From Sambucus nigra (Eukaryota; Streptophyta; Magnoliopsida; Dipsacales; Adoxaceae), in the NCBI GenBank assembly GCA_949130495.1, contig CASBWL010000040.1:3152674-3216673 (forward strand): a stretch of DNA of 64,000 nt. Direction: 5' to 3'. Under the pieces are notes generated by a model, which saw nothing but the letters and a program-made list of their open reading frames with translations, was not told the origin of the DNA and did not search any database. Positions 22,513-33,189 of the stretch are shown one piece after another. A program made the translations under genes and the position numbers. Numbering within the stretch: position 1 is the first letter of the stretch; every line of letters starts with the position of its first letter.

Positions 22513-23902
22513 TGTAACACCCCGTAATTTTGAGGATTTAATATTTAGTTATTTTTGGGAGTTATATAAATAATTAAATTAGAGACACTTAAATTCATGA
22601 GTTGGAGAATTTATTCGAGTGAGCCGAATTATTTATAATTGGCGACTTTTAAGTTTAATGGTTCAAAATCTCGTTTATCGCATTTTGAGGTAGAAATTTG
22701 AAGATTTCGAAAAGTATTTCGGATGGCAATTCTGAGTGCGTGGTTGCATTTGGATGGGTCGATATAGACAGAAAAGAGTACCTGGGGGTAGTAATTGGGT
22801 CTCGGGGTATTTTTTGGCATAGCCGGGCCCACACGGGGTGAGTTGGGCCTTTCTAATTAGGCACACATGGCCAAAACCGGGATTTAGTGTTTTTAACCTA
22901 ATTGAGAGATTAGGGAATAACAATCAACACACCTCTAAACCTAGGGTTTGAGAGGAAGGTTGGGGAAAAGCAAATCAAGAGCCAATTTGGGGATTTTGGA
23001 GCCAAATTAAGGGACTACACAAACGGATCAGCCACTACGAACAATTCCAGGCAAATGGTTAACTGTTGTGATCTCTAAATTGACGATAATCGATTCATAC
23101 CATAGTGATGTGTAAATTAAAATTTCATTTTGGGTGTGTAACCAAAATTAAAATTTGGGTTTTTGGAAATCAATATACCTTAATAGGATTAAGGGTGAGA
23201 TTTATTGTGTTTAGGATTCTAGAACGTAGAGGAATGAATCGTATGTTAAAATCAGTGCGAATAAATGGTTAATTGCTGATAATATGAATGAAATTCGTAT
23301 TGGGGATTTGAAACCCGGATGATACCCAAATCGGGAAAACCTTGAAATTAATGGGTATTGATGATTAATTAAGGTCTGTGGGATGTTTAGGCCCTTTTAT
23401 TATATGGAGGATATGTTAATTGTATTTGGGTAAGGATGTAGATTGAGAATCAAAGCTTTAGGTTTTGTCCATGGATGATAGAGGGATGGAGGAGACGAAC
23501 ACTGGAACGATCAATCGATCGACCCAGGGGGTTCGATCGATCGATGCTACAGGAATTCTGGCGGTGCCGCCAGTTTTTAATACATGGGAATAATTATTGA
23601 GAAAAAGACTTTTGGGCTAATTTTACATGTTGAAAATGGACTAAGCGAGTGAATCCAAGTAAATTGATGATTATAGGTAAATATAATTAGGAAATTTTGG
23701 AGATGAATGTGCGACACATTGTGGGCGAATATGTGGGAATGAAATGATGAGATGTAGAATGGACCAAGTGAGCGAGTCCGAGTATGTTGGTTAAGTGACA
23801 TCAAAGTATTAAATTAATTATTGAGAAAGAGTAATTAATTTGGAGTCGAAACATAGACTCGGGGAATATTATGTTACGGGCCAAGTAAGTGAGTCCGGGG
23901 AT
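22513..23902 (+). repeat. 5' LTR of the gag-only gypsy element, left piece
   Basis: Begins TGTAACACCCCG. Contains the ATCGATCGA palindrome cluster (23508-23546) and the first units of the internal minisatellite. Breaks at GGGAT (23898-23902), the target-site copy of the nested copia element. It aligns collinearly with 35409-36800. ORFs on the minus strand at 22629-22923 and 23577-23804 are shadows. Confidence 0.9.
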
Positions 23903-25526
23903 TGTAAGGACACAAATTTCCAATTGAGTCCATATATAGTTTTGGCTCAATTCCGGACAAAAACATTTATTCATAGAATAGTATTCAATTGTAATATTCT
24001 CAAGCCTATGAAGTGTATGTTGAAGACGTAGCGGCAAAGAATTTAAAGCTTCATCAAAATGCCGGTTTGTGTGCCTCGTTTCTACGTCATCAACTAAGGT
24101 TCCATGCTCCCAAGGTATGAATGTAATTATATTTATATAAGAGCTTGGAACAAAGTTTAATGGGTGTTAGGTTTAATAAAAAACCATGTTTACTTTCAGA
24201 ATAATTTAAATAAAACTTTATATTAAAAATATATAAAAGTTTCTGGGCCAAAATTAAATTTTAGAAAAATTTCTGGAAGTCGTTCGAAATCTCGTTCGAA
24301 CGAGAATTTCGTTCGAACCAAGTTTCGTTCGAACGAAACTGCCAACGAACCTAACTGGTCAGTTCGTTAGATAATTCGTTCGAACGACTTTCTCGTTCTA
24401 ACGAGGTATCTAACGAGGTTCTAACGAGCCCAGGCTGGTCGCTCGTTAGAAGCCTCGTTCGAACGACAGTCAAAGTCGTTCGAACGAGAATGCCAAGCGG
24501 GAACAGTTTTGAGCAGTTTTTGGCAGTTTTCTCCCATGATCCCCACTTGTTTTTTAACCAACTTTTTCATACATTATTATGTGCGGGAAACACATTTTCC
24601 AAGACAACTTTTCCATTCCATATCCATCTCTTAGAGAGAGTTTGAGAGCTAATCTTTTTAGGGAAAATGTTCATGTTTTGAGTGTCAATTTCTAAAGAAA
24701 AATTCATACACACTCTAGTTTACACCCAATATTGTTTATCCAAGTTCCATATATACATATCTTTACTTGGAGTTTTTGGCACCGGTTTTCTCTACCGAAT
24801 TCAAGAGACGTTTCGGGTTTACTTCTACACCCCATCACAAAGAAGACTTTTGGTGATATTTTACCCGTTTGGAGAAAGGCTCCATGTTCGGGTGACGGTG
24901 TCCGTTTAAAGTCCTATCGGTGTATTCCGAGACCACGGTGGAGCTCCGTTGGTTATCCGCTAATTGGAGGTTGATACAAGAAGAAGCATCACGGCTTGAG
25001 AGGGTTCGAGTTTAGGAAGTAAGTCTTTTGTCTTGTATTTTGTAATACCATTTTTAGTGGATTTGAGGCTAGGGCCGTCCCGAGGTTTTTTCCCGTTAGT
25101 GGGTTTTTCCTCGTACATCGCGGTGTAGTGTGACTGTTGATTTTATCTTGCTCTATATCACTTAGAACGCATGCTAGATTAATTTCAAGATAAAATTTGG
25201 TTTTACAATCACACTAATTTAAATTGGGACTTTATTTAAATAGTGGGTATATTTGGTTTATTCGAGTCACGAACTAAAATTGGTTTCGCCTAACTTTGAA
25301 TTATCGTTTATTATGACTTAGGCAAATTCTAGGACTTAAATCATGTTTTAATTTGTTTTTGAGAAATTAAAACTTGTTGTTAATTGTTTTGAAAGTTGAA
25401 CCATCCTACCGTTTTACAACGCTTCCGCATCATCACTTGTGTTTATACTTAAAGGAAATTACAAGTTTGTGATTTTAATTGTTTTATAATTTAAAATCCG
25501 GGAATCCATAAACAATTGCATTTACA
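23903..25526 (+). repeat. 5' LTR of the young copia element
   Basis: TGTAAGGACACAAATTTCC to TTTACA, 1624 bp. There are two TATA candidates: ATATATAAAAG at about 24229-24239 and CCATATATACATATC at about 24747. Which one is used decides whether the palindrome array at 24283-24490 is promoter DNA or transcribed leader. Short ORFs at 24682-24974 recur in the other LTR and look like LTR shadows. Confidence 0.95.
24283..24490 (+). promoter_or_regulatory. Palindrome array based on CGTTCGAACG in the copia LTR
   Basis: Five exact copies of the 10 bp palindrome CGTTCGAACG (24293, 24326, 24377, 24456, 24477), several flanked as TCGTTCGAACGA, sit among half-site variants such as CGTTCTAACGAG and CTAACGAGG. 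The same array is present at 29656-29866, 15752-15966, 21254-21484 and, weathered, at 50723-50940. Sirevirus LTRs are known to carry repeated palindromes (with a different CGG-CCG core) near their promoter. A regulatory role is inferred by analogy. Confidence 0.65.
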
Positions 25527-25529
25527 AAT

Positions 25530-25541
25530 TGGTATCAGAGC
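25530..25541 (+). other. Primer binding site (initiator tRNA-Met)
   Basis: TGGTATCAGAGC, three bases after the LTR end, complementary to the 3' end of initiator tRNA-Met. Confidence 0.93.
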
Positions 25542-25588
25542 CAAAAACGATAAATTATTTCGTTAAGATCCTTTAATTTTTGGCTAAA

Positions 25589-27538
25589 ATGGATTTTTCC
25601 CCATTTTCAAAATTTCCTATTTTTGATGGTTCAAACTACGCGTATTGGAAAGCGCGCATGAAATCGGCACTTAAATCTATCGATGAACGTGTTTGGATGT
25701 CTGTTGTTAACGGGTATTCCCCACCAACTTACTTAGTTGAAAATGAACGTGTTTTAAAACCCGCCGATAGATGGACTGAAAATGAGTTTAAACTTGCTAA
25801 CTTTAATTCCCGAGGTTTAAATGCCTTATTTAGCGCTGTCGCACCAGATGAATTCCGACGTATTATGACGTGTGAAACCGCTAAAGAAGCTTGGGATATT
25901 TTACAATTAACTCATGAAGGAACTAGTGTCGTTAAAGCTTCTAAACTTCAAAACCTCACCACTCAATTTGAAACTATCAAAATGGATGAAAAAGAAACGT
26001 TTGATAAATTTTATGCTAGACTATCTGATATTGTTAATTCATCCTTTAACTTGGGAGAGAAAATACCTGACGACCGTGTTGTAAAGAAAATTTTAAGGTC
26101 ACTACCCGATAGATTTATTCCAAAGGTGACCGTTTTGAATTCTTTACCAACTTTAGCCTCTACAAAATTAGAAGAGCTTGTAGGTGATTTACAAACCTAT
26201 GAACTTGATATGTTTCCCTCTAAAAATGAAAAGAAAATTGAAAAGGGCGTTGCTTTAAAAGCCCGCAAAGAGGTTAAACAAGTAGTAGAGAGCGATAGTG
26301 ATAGTGACTCGGAAGATATGGCTTTGTTTGCTCGTAAATTTAGAAAATTTCTTAAATTTAACAAAGATAAAGTTAAAAATGATTTTAAGAAATTTGATAC
26401 TTCTAAACATGATAAAAGCGAGAAGTTTTCTAAAGCCGAAAAGATCCCTAAGCCTAGTAATGAAAAAGTTGATAGGGACGAGTCTGATAAATGTTTTGGT
26501 TGTGAAGGTTATGGCCATAGGGCTTTTGAGTGCCCCACTAAACTAAGGAAAGAGGGTAAACGACCCGTTTCATATAATGCAACCCTTAGTGATAGTGATA
26601 AGAAAGAAAAGCCCGATTCCCCCACTAAGAAAAATTTTGTGGCTTTTATGGCTAGACATGTGAGTGATAATGAGAACTCATCGAATGATGAAATTATAGA
26701 ACATGCCACTTCCAAGGTCATTGTACATGATTCTCTTATTTTTTATGATAGTGAGAGTGAAGAAGATAGAGAGAGTGAAAATGAAGAAGAGGTTGATGTG
26801 AGTGAACTTCAAAATGCTTTTCATGAATTATATAAAGAATCTATTAATTTGAAAAGAACTAATTTGAAGTTAGAAGCTTGTTTAAGAAAGAGTGTCAAGG
26901 TCGTTGATGAAAGTGCCTTAATAGAAGACCTTAGGACACAAGAGAGGACTCTTCGAGAGAAGCTAGAATACGTAGAAGGCGAGAGAGATAGCCTTAGGGG
27001 TTTAATGGAATCCTTGAAAAAGGAGCTTCTTGCTTTTGAAGAGCGTAATTTTTTACTAGAATCTAACATTGTAGAATTGGAAAATAAATTAAAAGATTCT
27101 AGTAATGTCAAATTTGATTTCGAATGTCGTTCGGAAAAACTTGATAAAATGTTAGGAACGGTTCAAATTAAAAATGACACTTTTGGTTTAGGCTTCAATA
27201 CTTTTAATGAATTTAACCCTAAAGTCAAAACCAATGTTTTAGGAGAATCTTCTAGGAATGAATTTAATGATCACTCCTTAGATAAATCTTTTCGACATGT
27301 TCTTACTTGTACACATTGTGGTCGAAAAGGTCATCTTAGGCAATTTTGTTTAGACCTTAAACGAATTCCTAGAAAATCCCATAGTAAAGTAACCACGATA
27401 GCTAATGTTCCTACACCCCAAGATAGTAATTCTTCATTAATTTGGGTTAGGAAATCCGACTTGGTTACCTTACAAAATAGGGATTTTGATTCTCATTTAC
27501 TTTCACATTCTTCCTTCCTTGCTAAATCTAAAGGATAA
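25589..27538 (+). CDS. gag: Copia gag polyprotein, intact, no pol
   Basis: The only intact coding sequence in the window, 649 residues. The open frame begins earlier at a TTG (25580), but the first ATG at 25589, collinear with the relative at 20106, is the natural start. The N-terminus has the DUF4219-type pattern FDGSNYAYWKARMKSALKS, followed by a UBN2-like capsid (about residues 60-220; KEAWDILQLTHEGTSVVKAS, VVKKILRSLPDRFIPKV). A Lys-rich stretch and CCHC knuckle CFGCEGYGHRAFEC (residues 302-315) follow. Next come an acidic segment, a coiled coil (about 420-540) and a second knuckle CTHCGRKGHLRQFC (574-587). It stops shortly after IWVRKSDL, near where copia protease would begin. It would form cytoplasmic particles that package element RNA. 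The C-terminal coiled-coil extension recalls Sirevirus gag. Confidence 0.93.
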   Translation: MDFSPFSKFPIFDGSNYAYWKARMKSALKSIDERVWMSVVNGYSPPTYLVENERVLKPADRWTENEFKLANFNSRGLNALFSAVAPDEFRRIMTCETAKEAWDILQLTHEGTSVVKASKLQNLTTQFETIKMDEKETFDKFYARLSDIVNSSFNLGEKIPDDRVVKKILRSLPDRFIPKVTVLNSLPTLASTKLEELVGDLQTYELDMFPSKNEKKIEKGVALKARKEVKQVVESDSDSDSEDMALFARKFRKFLKFNKDKVKNDFKKFDTSKHDKSEKFSKAEKIPKPSNEKVDRDESDKCFGCEGYGHRAFECPTKLRKEGKRPVSYNATLSDSDKKEKPDSPTKKNFVAFMARHVSDNENSSNDEIIEHATSKVIVHDSLIFYDSESEEDRESENEEEVDVSELQNAFHELYKESINLKRTNLKLEACLRKSVKVVDESALIEDLRTQERTLREKLEYVEGERDSLRGLMESLKKELLAFEERNFLLESNIVELENKLKDSSNVKFDFECRSEKLDKMLGTVQIKNDTFGLGFNTFNEFNPKVKTNVLGESSRNEFNDHSLDKSFRHVLTCTHCGRKGHLRQFCLDLKRIPRKSHSKVTTIANVPTPQDSNSSLIWVRKSDLVTLQNRDFDSHLLSHSSFLAKSKG

Positions 27539-29265
27539 ATGTGTTAGTGTTTGCATACTTTAGCGATTGTACTTCATGGCATATTCATATGCTAAATGTA
27601 TGCTTGTTTAGTCATTTTCTAGTCACTGCCTTATTTCATATCACATGCTAGAAATTATGACTTGTTTATCTTTTTGTATTATCTTTTGTGTTTGATTTAA
27701 CTGCAAAATATAAAAAGATTTTTTTTATCATTTGTGTTTTATTTATTTCATTTATGCTTAATGAAAAATACAAATGATTTTTGTTTAAGTCTTTTGAGTA
27801 TATATCTTTATTTTTGATTAAAAATGTTAAAAACTCAAAAAGATTTTGTTTTGTGTGTATTTTAGTTTGACACACTTTATGTGGCATATACTTGTGTTTG
27901 AATCCCATCATTTACGCTCCCACGTGGCTAGAACTTTTGGTTTAGATTTTCAATCCTTAAAATGTTCTTTACCATTTTTATGGAGTAGTTGGATTTTGTA
28001 TTGTTCAAATGGATTCTATTTCTATATGCCTCTTTTCACACATGCACGAGCTCTTTTGAAATCGTAATGTCACATGTTATATTTGAGCTTTTTGAGGTGT
28101 TCTCCTATCAATCTAGTCATCTACATATCTATGACCTAGGAGGACTAGTGCATGTCAAAATCCGTTGCATGTGAGATTTGTGCGAAAAATGAAAAACATG
28201 ATAATTTAATATATGCACGGGGAAGGGCTCCGAAAGGATGAATTAAATCCTTTGCGATAGTAAGCCACCGTTGATTGGATCTAAAAGAAATACGTGATCC
28301 AAAGGCCTAAAAACAGAATATTTGGCATTTAAAAGAAAGCAATTGCCAAGGCCTATGTTTGTTTGATATATTCATTCAAAAACAAAAGAATATATATATG
28401 CTCATTGAGGGAGAATTGGATGGTATATCAACGGTCTGCACAATGTCCGTTTATCCTAGCTGTCTTTAATGTCATGACTCTATTTGGTTTGTAGAATCAT
28501 CATCATGCTAGGCTTGTATGCATTGTGTATGTTTGTTCATTGAGTTCAATCTTTATATTGTCACATGAGGTTATATTTAACTGTGATGAAGTTTGCAATC
28601 AAATGAGAACTCCGTGAACGTTTCTTAAGTGTTTGGGTCTAAATTTAATTGTTATTAGTACACACCCCTACACTTCCGTTTCCATATGACACATTTTTGC
28701 CATACGAGTGTGCAAACTTATTGTATTTTGTTTCATGTGTACGTTTATATCTATCTATATATGCTCGTACTAATTGGTATATTTCTAGTATATATATATA
28801 TGATATTTGTTTGTCTTTGCCTTGCTTTAATTGCCCATATGCTGTCATGTCTTATCACTTTAAGCTACAACATGCTGTTTATTAGTTCTTTATCCTTTGC
28901 CTATTCCCGAACAAAAAGGGGGAGAATGATGATAGGGGGAGAAATGGTATCTAATCCTATTATTATCGTATCTTAGTTTGAGGGAGATTTATCTTAGGGG
29001 GAGACGTCTTTCTAAGTAGGTCATGTGTTTACAAGGGAGAATTAATTTAGGGGGAGTAATTAATTAATTGCATTTAATATTTTGATATTCCCTATGCATT
29101 TGATGAGTTTGCTTAAGTGTGCAGGAATTATTCTAAAGCGGCATCTTTCTATGGCAAAGCGTTTGATCCTTGGGTTGAGTCAAGTTTGGGCGGGTTATGT
29201 TTTGAGTCTAGTAGAGCTTGACGGCCCTTTAGGATTTTTGTTTTGGTTTTTGTCCCGGAATAGCC
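27539..29265 (+). other. Noncoding region after gag with repeated purine tracts
   Basis: No protein is recognised in 1.7 kb where pol is expected. Sequence is AT-rich (27650-28800). Between about 28908 and 29060 there are four G-rich purine runs (AAAAAGGGGGAGAATG, ATAGGGGGAGAAATGG, TTAGGGGGAGACG, TTAGGGGGAGTAATT) ahead of the true PPT. Repeated PPT-like motifs before the 3' LTR are a described feature of Sireviruses. Collinear with 16356-18138 on the other strand. Confidence 0.75.
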
Positions 29266-29278
29266 AAAGGGGGAGATT
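29266..29278 (+). other. Polypurine tract of the young copia element
   Basis: AAAGGGGGAGATT directly before the LTR start at 29279. Confidence 0.9.
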
Positions 29279-30902
29279 TGTAAGGACACAAATTTCCAAT
29301 TGAGTCCATATATAGTTTTGGCTCAATTCCGGACAAAAACATTTATTCATAGGATAGTATTCAATTGTAATATTCTCAAGCCTATGAAGTGTATGTTGAA
29401 GACGTAGCGGCAAAGAATTTAAAGCTTCATCAAAATGCCGGTTTGTGTGCCTCGTTTCTACGTCATCAACTAAGGTTCCATGCTCCCAAGGTATGAATGT
29501 AATTATATTTATATAAGAGCTTGGAACAAAGTTTAATGGGTGTTAGGTTTAATAAAAAACCATGTTTACTTTCAGAATAATTTAAATAAAACTTTATATT
29601 AAAAATATATAAAAGTTTCTGGGCCAAAATTAAATTTTAGAAAAATTTCTGGAAGTCGTTCGAAATCTCGTTCGAACGAGAATTTCGTTCGAACCAAGTT
29701 TCGTTCGAACGAAACTGCCAACGAACCTAACTGGTCAGTTCGTTAGATAATTCGTTCGAACGACTTTCTCGTTCTAACGAGGTATCTAACGAGGTTCTAA
29801 CGAGCCCAGGCTGGTCGCTCGTTAGAAGCCTCGTTCGAACGACAGTCAAAGTCGTTCGAACGAGAATGCCAGGCGGGAACAGTTTTGAGCAGTTTTTGGC
29901 AGTTTTCTCCCATGATCCCCACTTGTTTTTTAACCAACTTTTTCATACATTATTATGTGCGGGAAACACATTTTCCAAGACAACTTTTCCATTCCATATC
30001 CATCTCTTAGAGAGAGTTTGAGAGCTAATCTTTTTAGGGAAAATGTTCATGTTTTGAGTGTCAATTTCTAAAGAAAAATTCATACACACTCTAGTTTACA
30101 CCCAATATTGTTTATCCAAGTTCCATATATACATATCTTTACTTGGAGTTTTTGGCACCGGTTTTCTCTACCGAATTCAAGAGACGTTTCGGGTTTGCTT
30201 CTACACCCCATCACAAAGAAGACTTTTGGTGATATTTTACCCGTTTGGAGAAAGGCTCCATGTTCGGGTGACGGTGTCCGTTTAAAGTCCTATCGGTGTA
30301 TTCCGAGACCACGGTGGAGCTCCGTTGGTTATCCGCTAATTGGAGGTTGATACAAGAAGAAGCATCACGGCTTGAGAGGGTTCGAGTTTAGGAAGTAAGT
30401 CTTTTGTCTTGTATTTTGTAATACCATTTTTAGTGGATTTGAGGCTAGGGTCGTCCCGAGGTTTTTTCCCGTTAGTGGGTTTTTCCTCGTACATCGCGGT
30501 GTAGTGTGACTGTTGATTTTATCTTACTCTATATCACTTAGAACGCATGCTAGATTAATTTCAAGATAAAATTTGGTTTTACAATCACACTAATTTAAAT
30601 TGGGACTTTATTTAAATAGTGGGTATATTTGGTTTATTCGAGTCACGAACTAAAATTGGTTTCGCCTAACTTTGAATTATCGTTTATTATGACTTAGGCA
30701 AATTCTAGGACTTAAATCATGTTTTAATTTGTTTTTGAGAAATTAAAACTTGTTGTTAATTGTTTTGAAAGTTGAACCATCCTACCGTTTTACAACGCTT
30801 CCGCATCATCACTTGTGTTTATACTTAAAGGAAATTACAAGTTTGTGATTTTAATTGTTTTATAATTTAAAATCCGGGAATCCATAAACAATTGCGTTTA
30901 CA
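29279..30902 (+). repeat. 3' LTR of the young copia element
   Basis: 1624 bp, the same length as the 5' LTR and differing from it at six positions seen by eye (all transitions). Palindrome array at 29656-29866. Ends GCGTTTACA followed by target copy GGGAT. Confidence 0.95.
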
Positions 30903-33014
30903 GGGATAATGGTTGGGTGACACCAAGTTATTAAATTAATGGATGTGATAATTAATGAAGGTAGAGTCGGAGGGTAGACTCGAAAAAGTATTAAATTAAT
31001 TGATGTTGTAATTAATTAGTTTAGGGTCGGGTTATAGACCCGGGATTTGGTATAAATTAATTAATGTGTAAATTAATTATATTAGAGTCGGACCACAGAC
31101 TCGGATTTGTGTTGATTAATTAATATGTAAATTAATTATATTAGAGTCGGACCATAGACTCGGATTTGTGTTGATTAATTAATGTGTAAATTAATTAAAT
31201 AAGAGTCGGATTGTAGACTAGGGTAGGTATTAAATTAATGGGTGTGTTAATTAATTTAATAAGAGTCGGATTATAGAATCAGGTAGGTATTAAATTAATG
31301 GGTGTGTTAATTAATTTAATAAGAGTCGAATTGTAGACTCGGGTAGGTATTTAATTAATATGTGTGTTAATTAATTTAATAACAGTCAAATTGTAGACTC
31401 GGGTAGGTATTAAATTAGTGGGTGTGTTAATTAAATTAATAAGAGTCGGATTGTAGACACGGGTAGGTATTTAATTAATAAGTGTGTTATTTAATTTAAT
31501 TAGAGTCGGACCATAGACTCGGGAAAAGTACTATATTAATTGAGGCGTGATCTAATTATATTAGAGTCGGACCATAGACTCGGGAAGATGATAAATTATT
31601 AAGTGAGAAAATTAATTGTGTTGAGTCGAGCCACATACTCAGGAAATTACAAGCAGTGTACGGGATTTTGAGTAAACGGTAAAGCCGGGGTTTATATTAT
31701 ATATATATATATATATATATATTTATACGGTGTAATGATAGTATATATATACGTGTATATATTGTGTGTGATATTAAATATCAGTGACTAGATATTTATT
31801 CAATTTATATACTCTAATGCTATCAAGGGAGGTTGCGCGATGTGGGTGAATCCTCTAGCTTGAGGAGTAGGGCGAGTATATCCCCAGGTCATAGCGTCTG
31901 GTATATATGGGTGCGGGATTTTTCTCAATTTCAGGGAAGGTGTATGACCGCTTCCACTACGTTTATATTTTGGGCCAAGTTGGTGTGCGATTCCAACTTG
32001 GGGAACTAGGTTTCGTGAGCACACCTAGTGAGATAGCATTTTAGAGGGAATCATCCGACGAGGGTATACTCGAAGGGATGGATATACGTATGTTATATGT
32101 GTGGATATTGTGGTAAAGGTACGTATATAATGGTAATAAATATTATATACGGGTAATAATACAGTGTGTGATGTATTTACTTTATATAACTTGCGACACG
32201 GTTGTATGCTACTATTTAGGAGGAATTAATTAAATTAATTGTGAGATAACTTATAATTAAAGAATAATTATACTTGGGTTAGAGTAGTATGGCAAGGGAA
32301 GGTTAGACCAGGATTAGTTGGACGGGGTAGTACAACTAAGTGGGGTTAAGGTAACCGGTAGGTGTGCATAATAGTGGAGGGGTGAGAATGTCTACAAGGG
32401 AGTGCGACACTAACATAAATATGAAGCGCATTCATGCATTTTAAATTACTGCAGTTAATTCACTTGCAAAATATTTTGGGTTCTAACCCTTGCTATAAGA
32501 CTATTTTCAAAACCTTTTAGGTGTCTAGCCACAGGGACGCAGGATTGATATTCTATTCCAGGGACAATGGAGCTGCGGCATATGTGGATGCTAGCAGGAA
32601 TTTGAATTAGACACATCGCTTATTCATTCCTAGAGTAGGAATCGTTCATCAGTTCCAGTTTTATTTAGGGCATGTCGCCCAGACTTTCAGTTCATTTTTC
32701 AGATTTGTTTTATTCTGGTGTTGGATATTTGTTTTGGATTATTTCACTTTGGTGGCCGTTGGTTTATTCGGAAAATTGTTTTATTAATGATTCAATTTAT
32801 TTTCATTCAGTTGTGTGAATGGTTTATATTTAATTCCGCATTTACTATTTTGTTTAATCAAAAATTTAAAATTGGCACCAGTTTTTGGAATATTAGGTGG
32901 TTAGTATGTTTTAAAAAGTTTTCGACAGTGATGCTAAGGATGATCACAATGGGATTCCTGTTTTAATTTGGTATAGGACTGATCTCCCGGTATTTTATTA
33001 GGCGGGGTGTCACA
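30903..33014 (+). repeat. 5' LTR of the gag-only gypsy element, right piece
   Basis: Resumes with GGGATAATGGTTGGGTGACAC, matching 36797 onward in the sister LTR, and ends GGCGGGGTGTCACA at 33014. Contains the 60 bp minisatellite, an AT dinucleotide run (about 31687-31720) and the conserved LTR tail. With the left piece this LTR is about 3.5 kb, roughly 130 bp longer than the 3' LTR. Confidence 0.9.
30923..31650 (+). repeat. 60 bp minisatellite inside the gypsy LTR (about 12 units)
   Basis: Units of very nearly 60 bp share the cores AGAGTCGGA..GTAGACTCGGG and TTAATTAATTTAAT. Twelve GAGTCG-type cores can be counted, from 30964 to 31623. The sister LTR has ten in 36853-37393. One earlier unit (about 23840) is separated by the copia insertion, so that element landed inside the array. 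Confidence 0.9.
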
Positions 33015-33016
33015 GA

Positions 33017-33028
33017 TGGTATCAGAGC
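33017..33028 (+). other. Primer binding site of the gag-only gypsy element
   Basis: TGGTATCAGAGC, two bases after the LTR end, complementary to initiator tRNA-Met. Confidence 0.92.
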
Positions 33029-33189
33029 ATCAGGTTCTAGTGTCCTTAGGATCTGTGTGGCTTTTCACATTTTGGCTTAGCAATCTTTGATATAGAGCCC
33101 TATCATGGGATTGTTGTATTCTTATACGTATACGCATTTACGTTCTTCTGCCAAATTTATATTTGAGGGTGAACTTATACGATTCGATT

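Larger units (their letters stand above)
23903..30902 (+). mobile_element. Young gag-only copia (Sirevirus-like) element, 7000 bp
   Basis: A complete element with 1624 bp LTRs (23903-25526, 29279-30902), PBS, intact gag, a noncoding region and PPT. It has a perfect 5 bp target duplication GGGAT (23898-23902 and 30903-30907). Only six LTR differences were found by eye, all transitions, or about 0.4 percent. The uninterrupted target is seen in the sister LTR near 36800. No pol is present, so it is non-autonomous and needs enzymes in trans. It is the youngest layer of the nest. Confidence 0.95.

Noticed and set aside
24682..24974. Small ORFs in copia LTRs (also 30058-30350, 15295-15587, 20849-21088)
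   Set aside because: They recur only because LTRs are repeated, differ in both strands and have no domain or start context.
25580..25588. Upstream TTG start for the copia gag
   Set aside because: The first ATG at 25589 is collinear with the relative's start at 20106. Nothing supports a non-AUG start.
30923..31650. CRISPR-like array
   Set aside because: The whole 60 bp unit repeats without unique spacers, in a plant LTR.
33017..33028. tRNA gene suggested by tRNA-Met-like sequence
   Set aside because: Only the 12 bp primer site beside an LTR; no tRNA body or fold.
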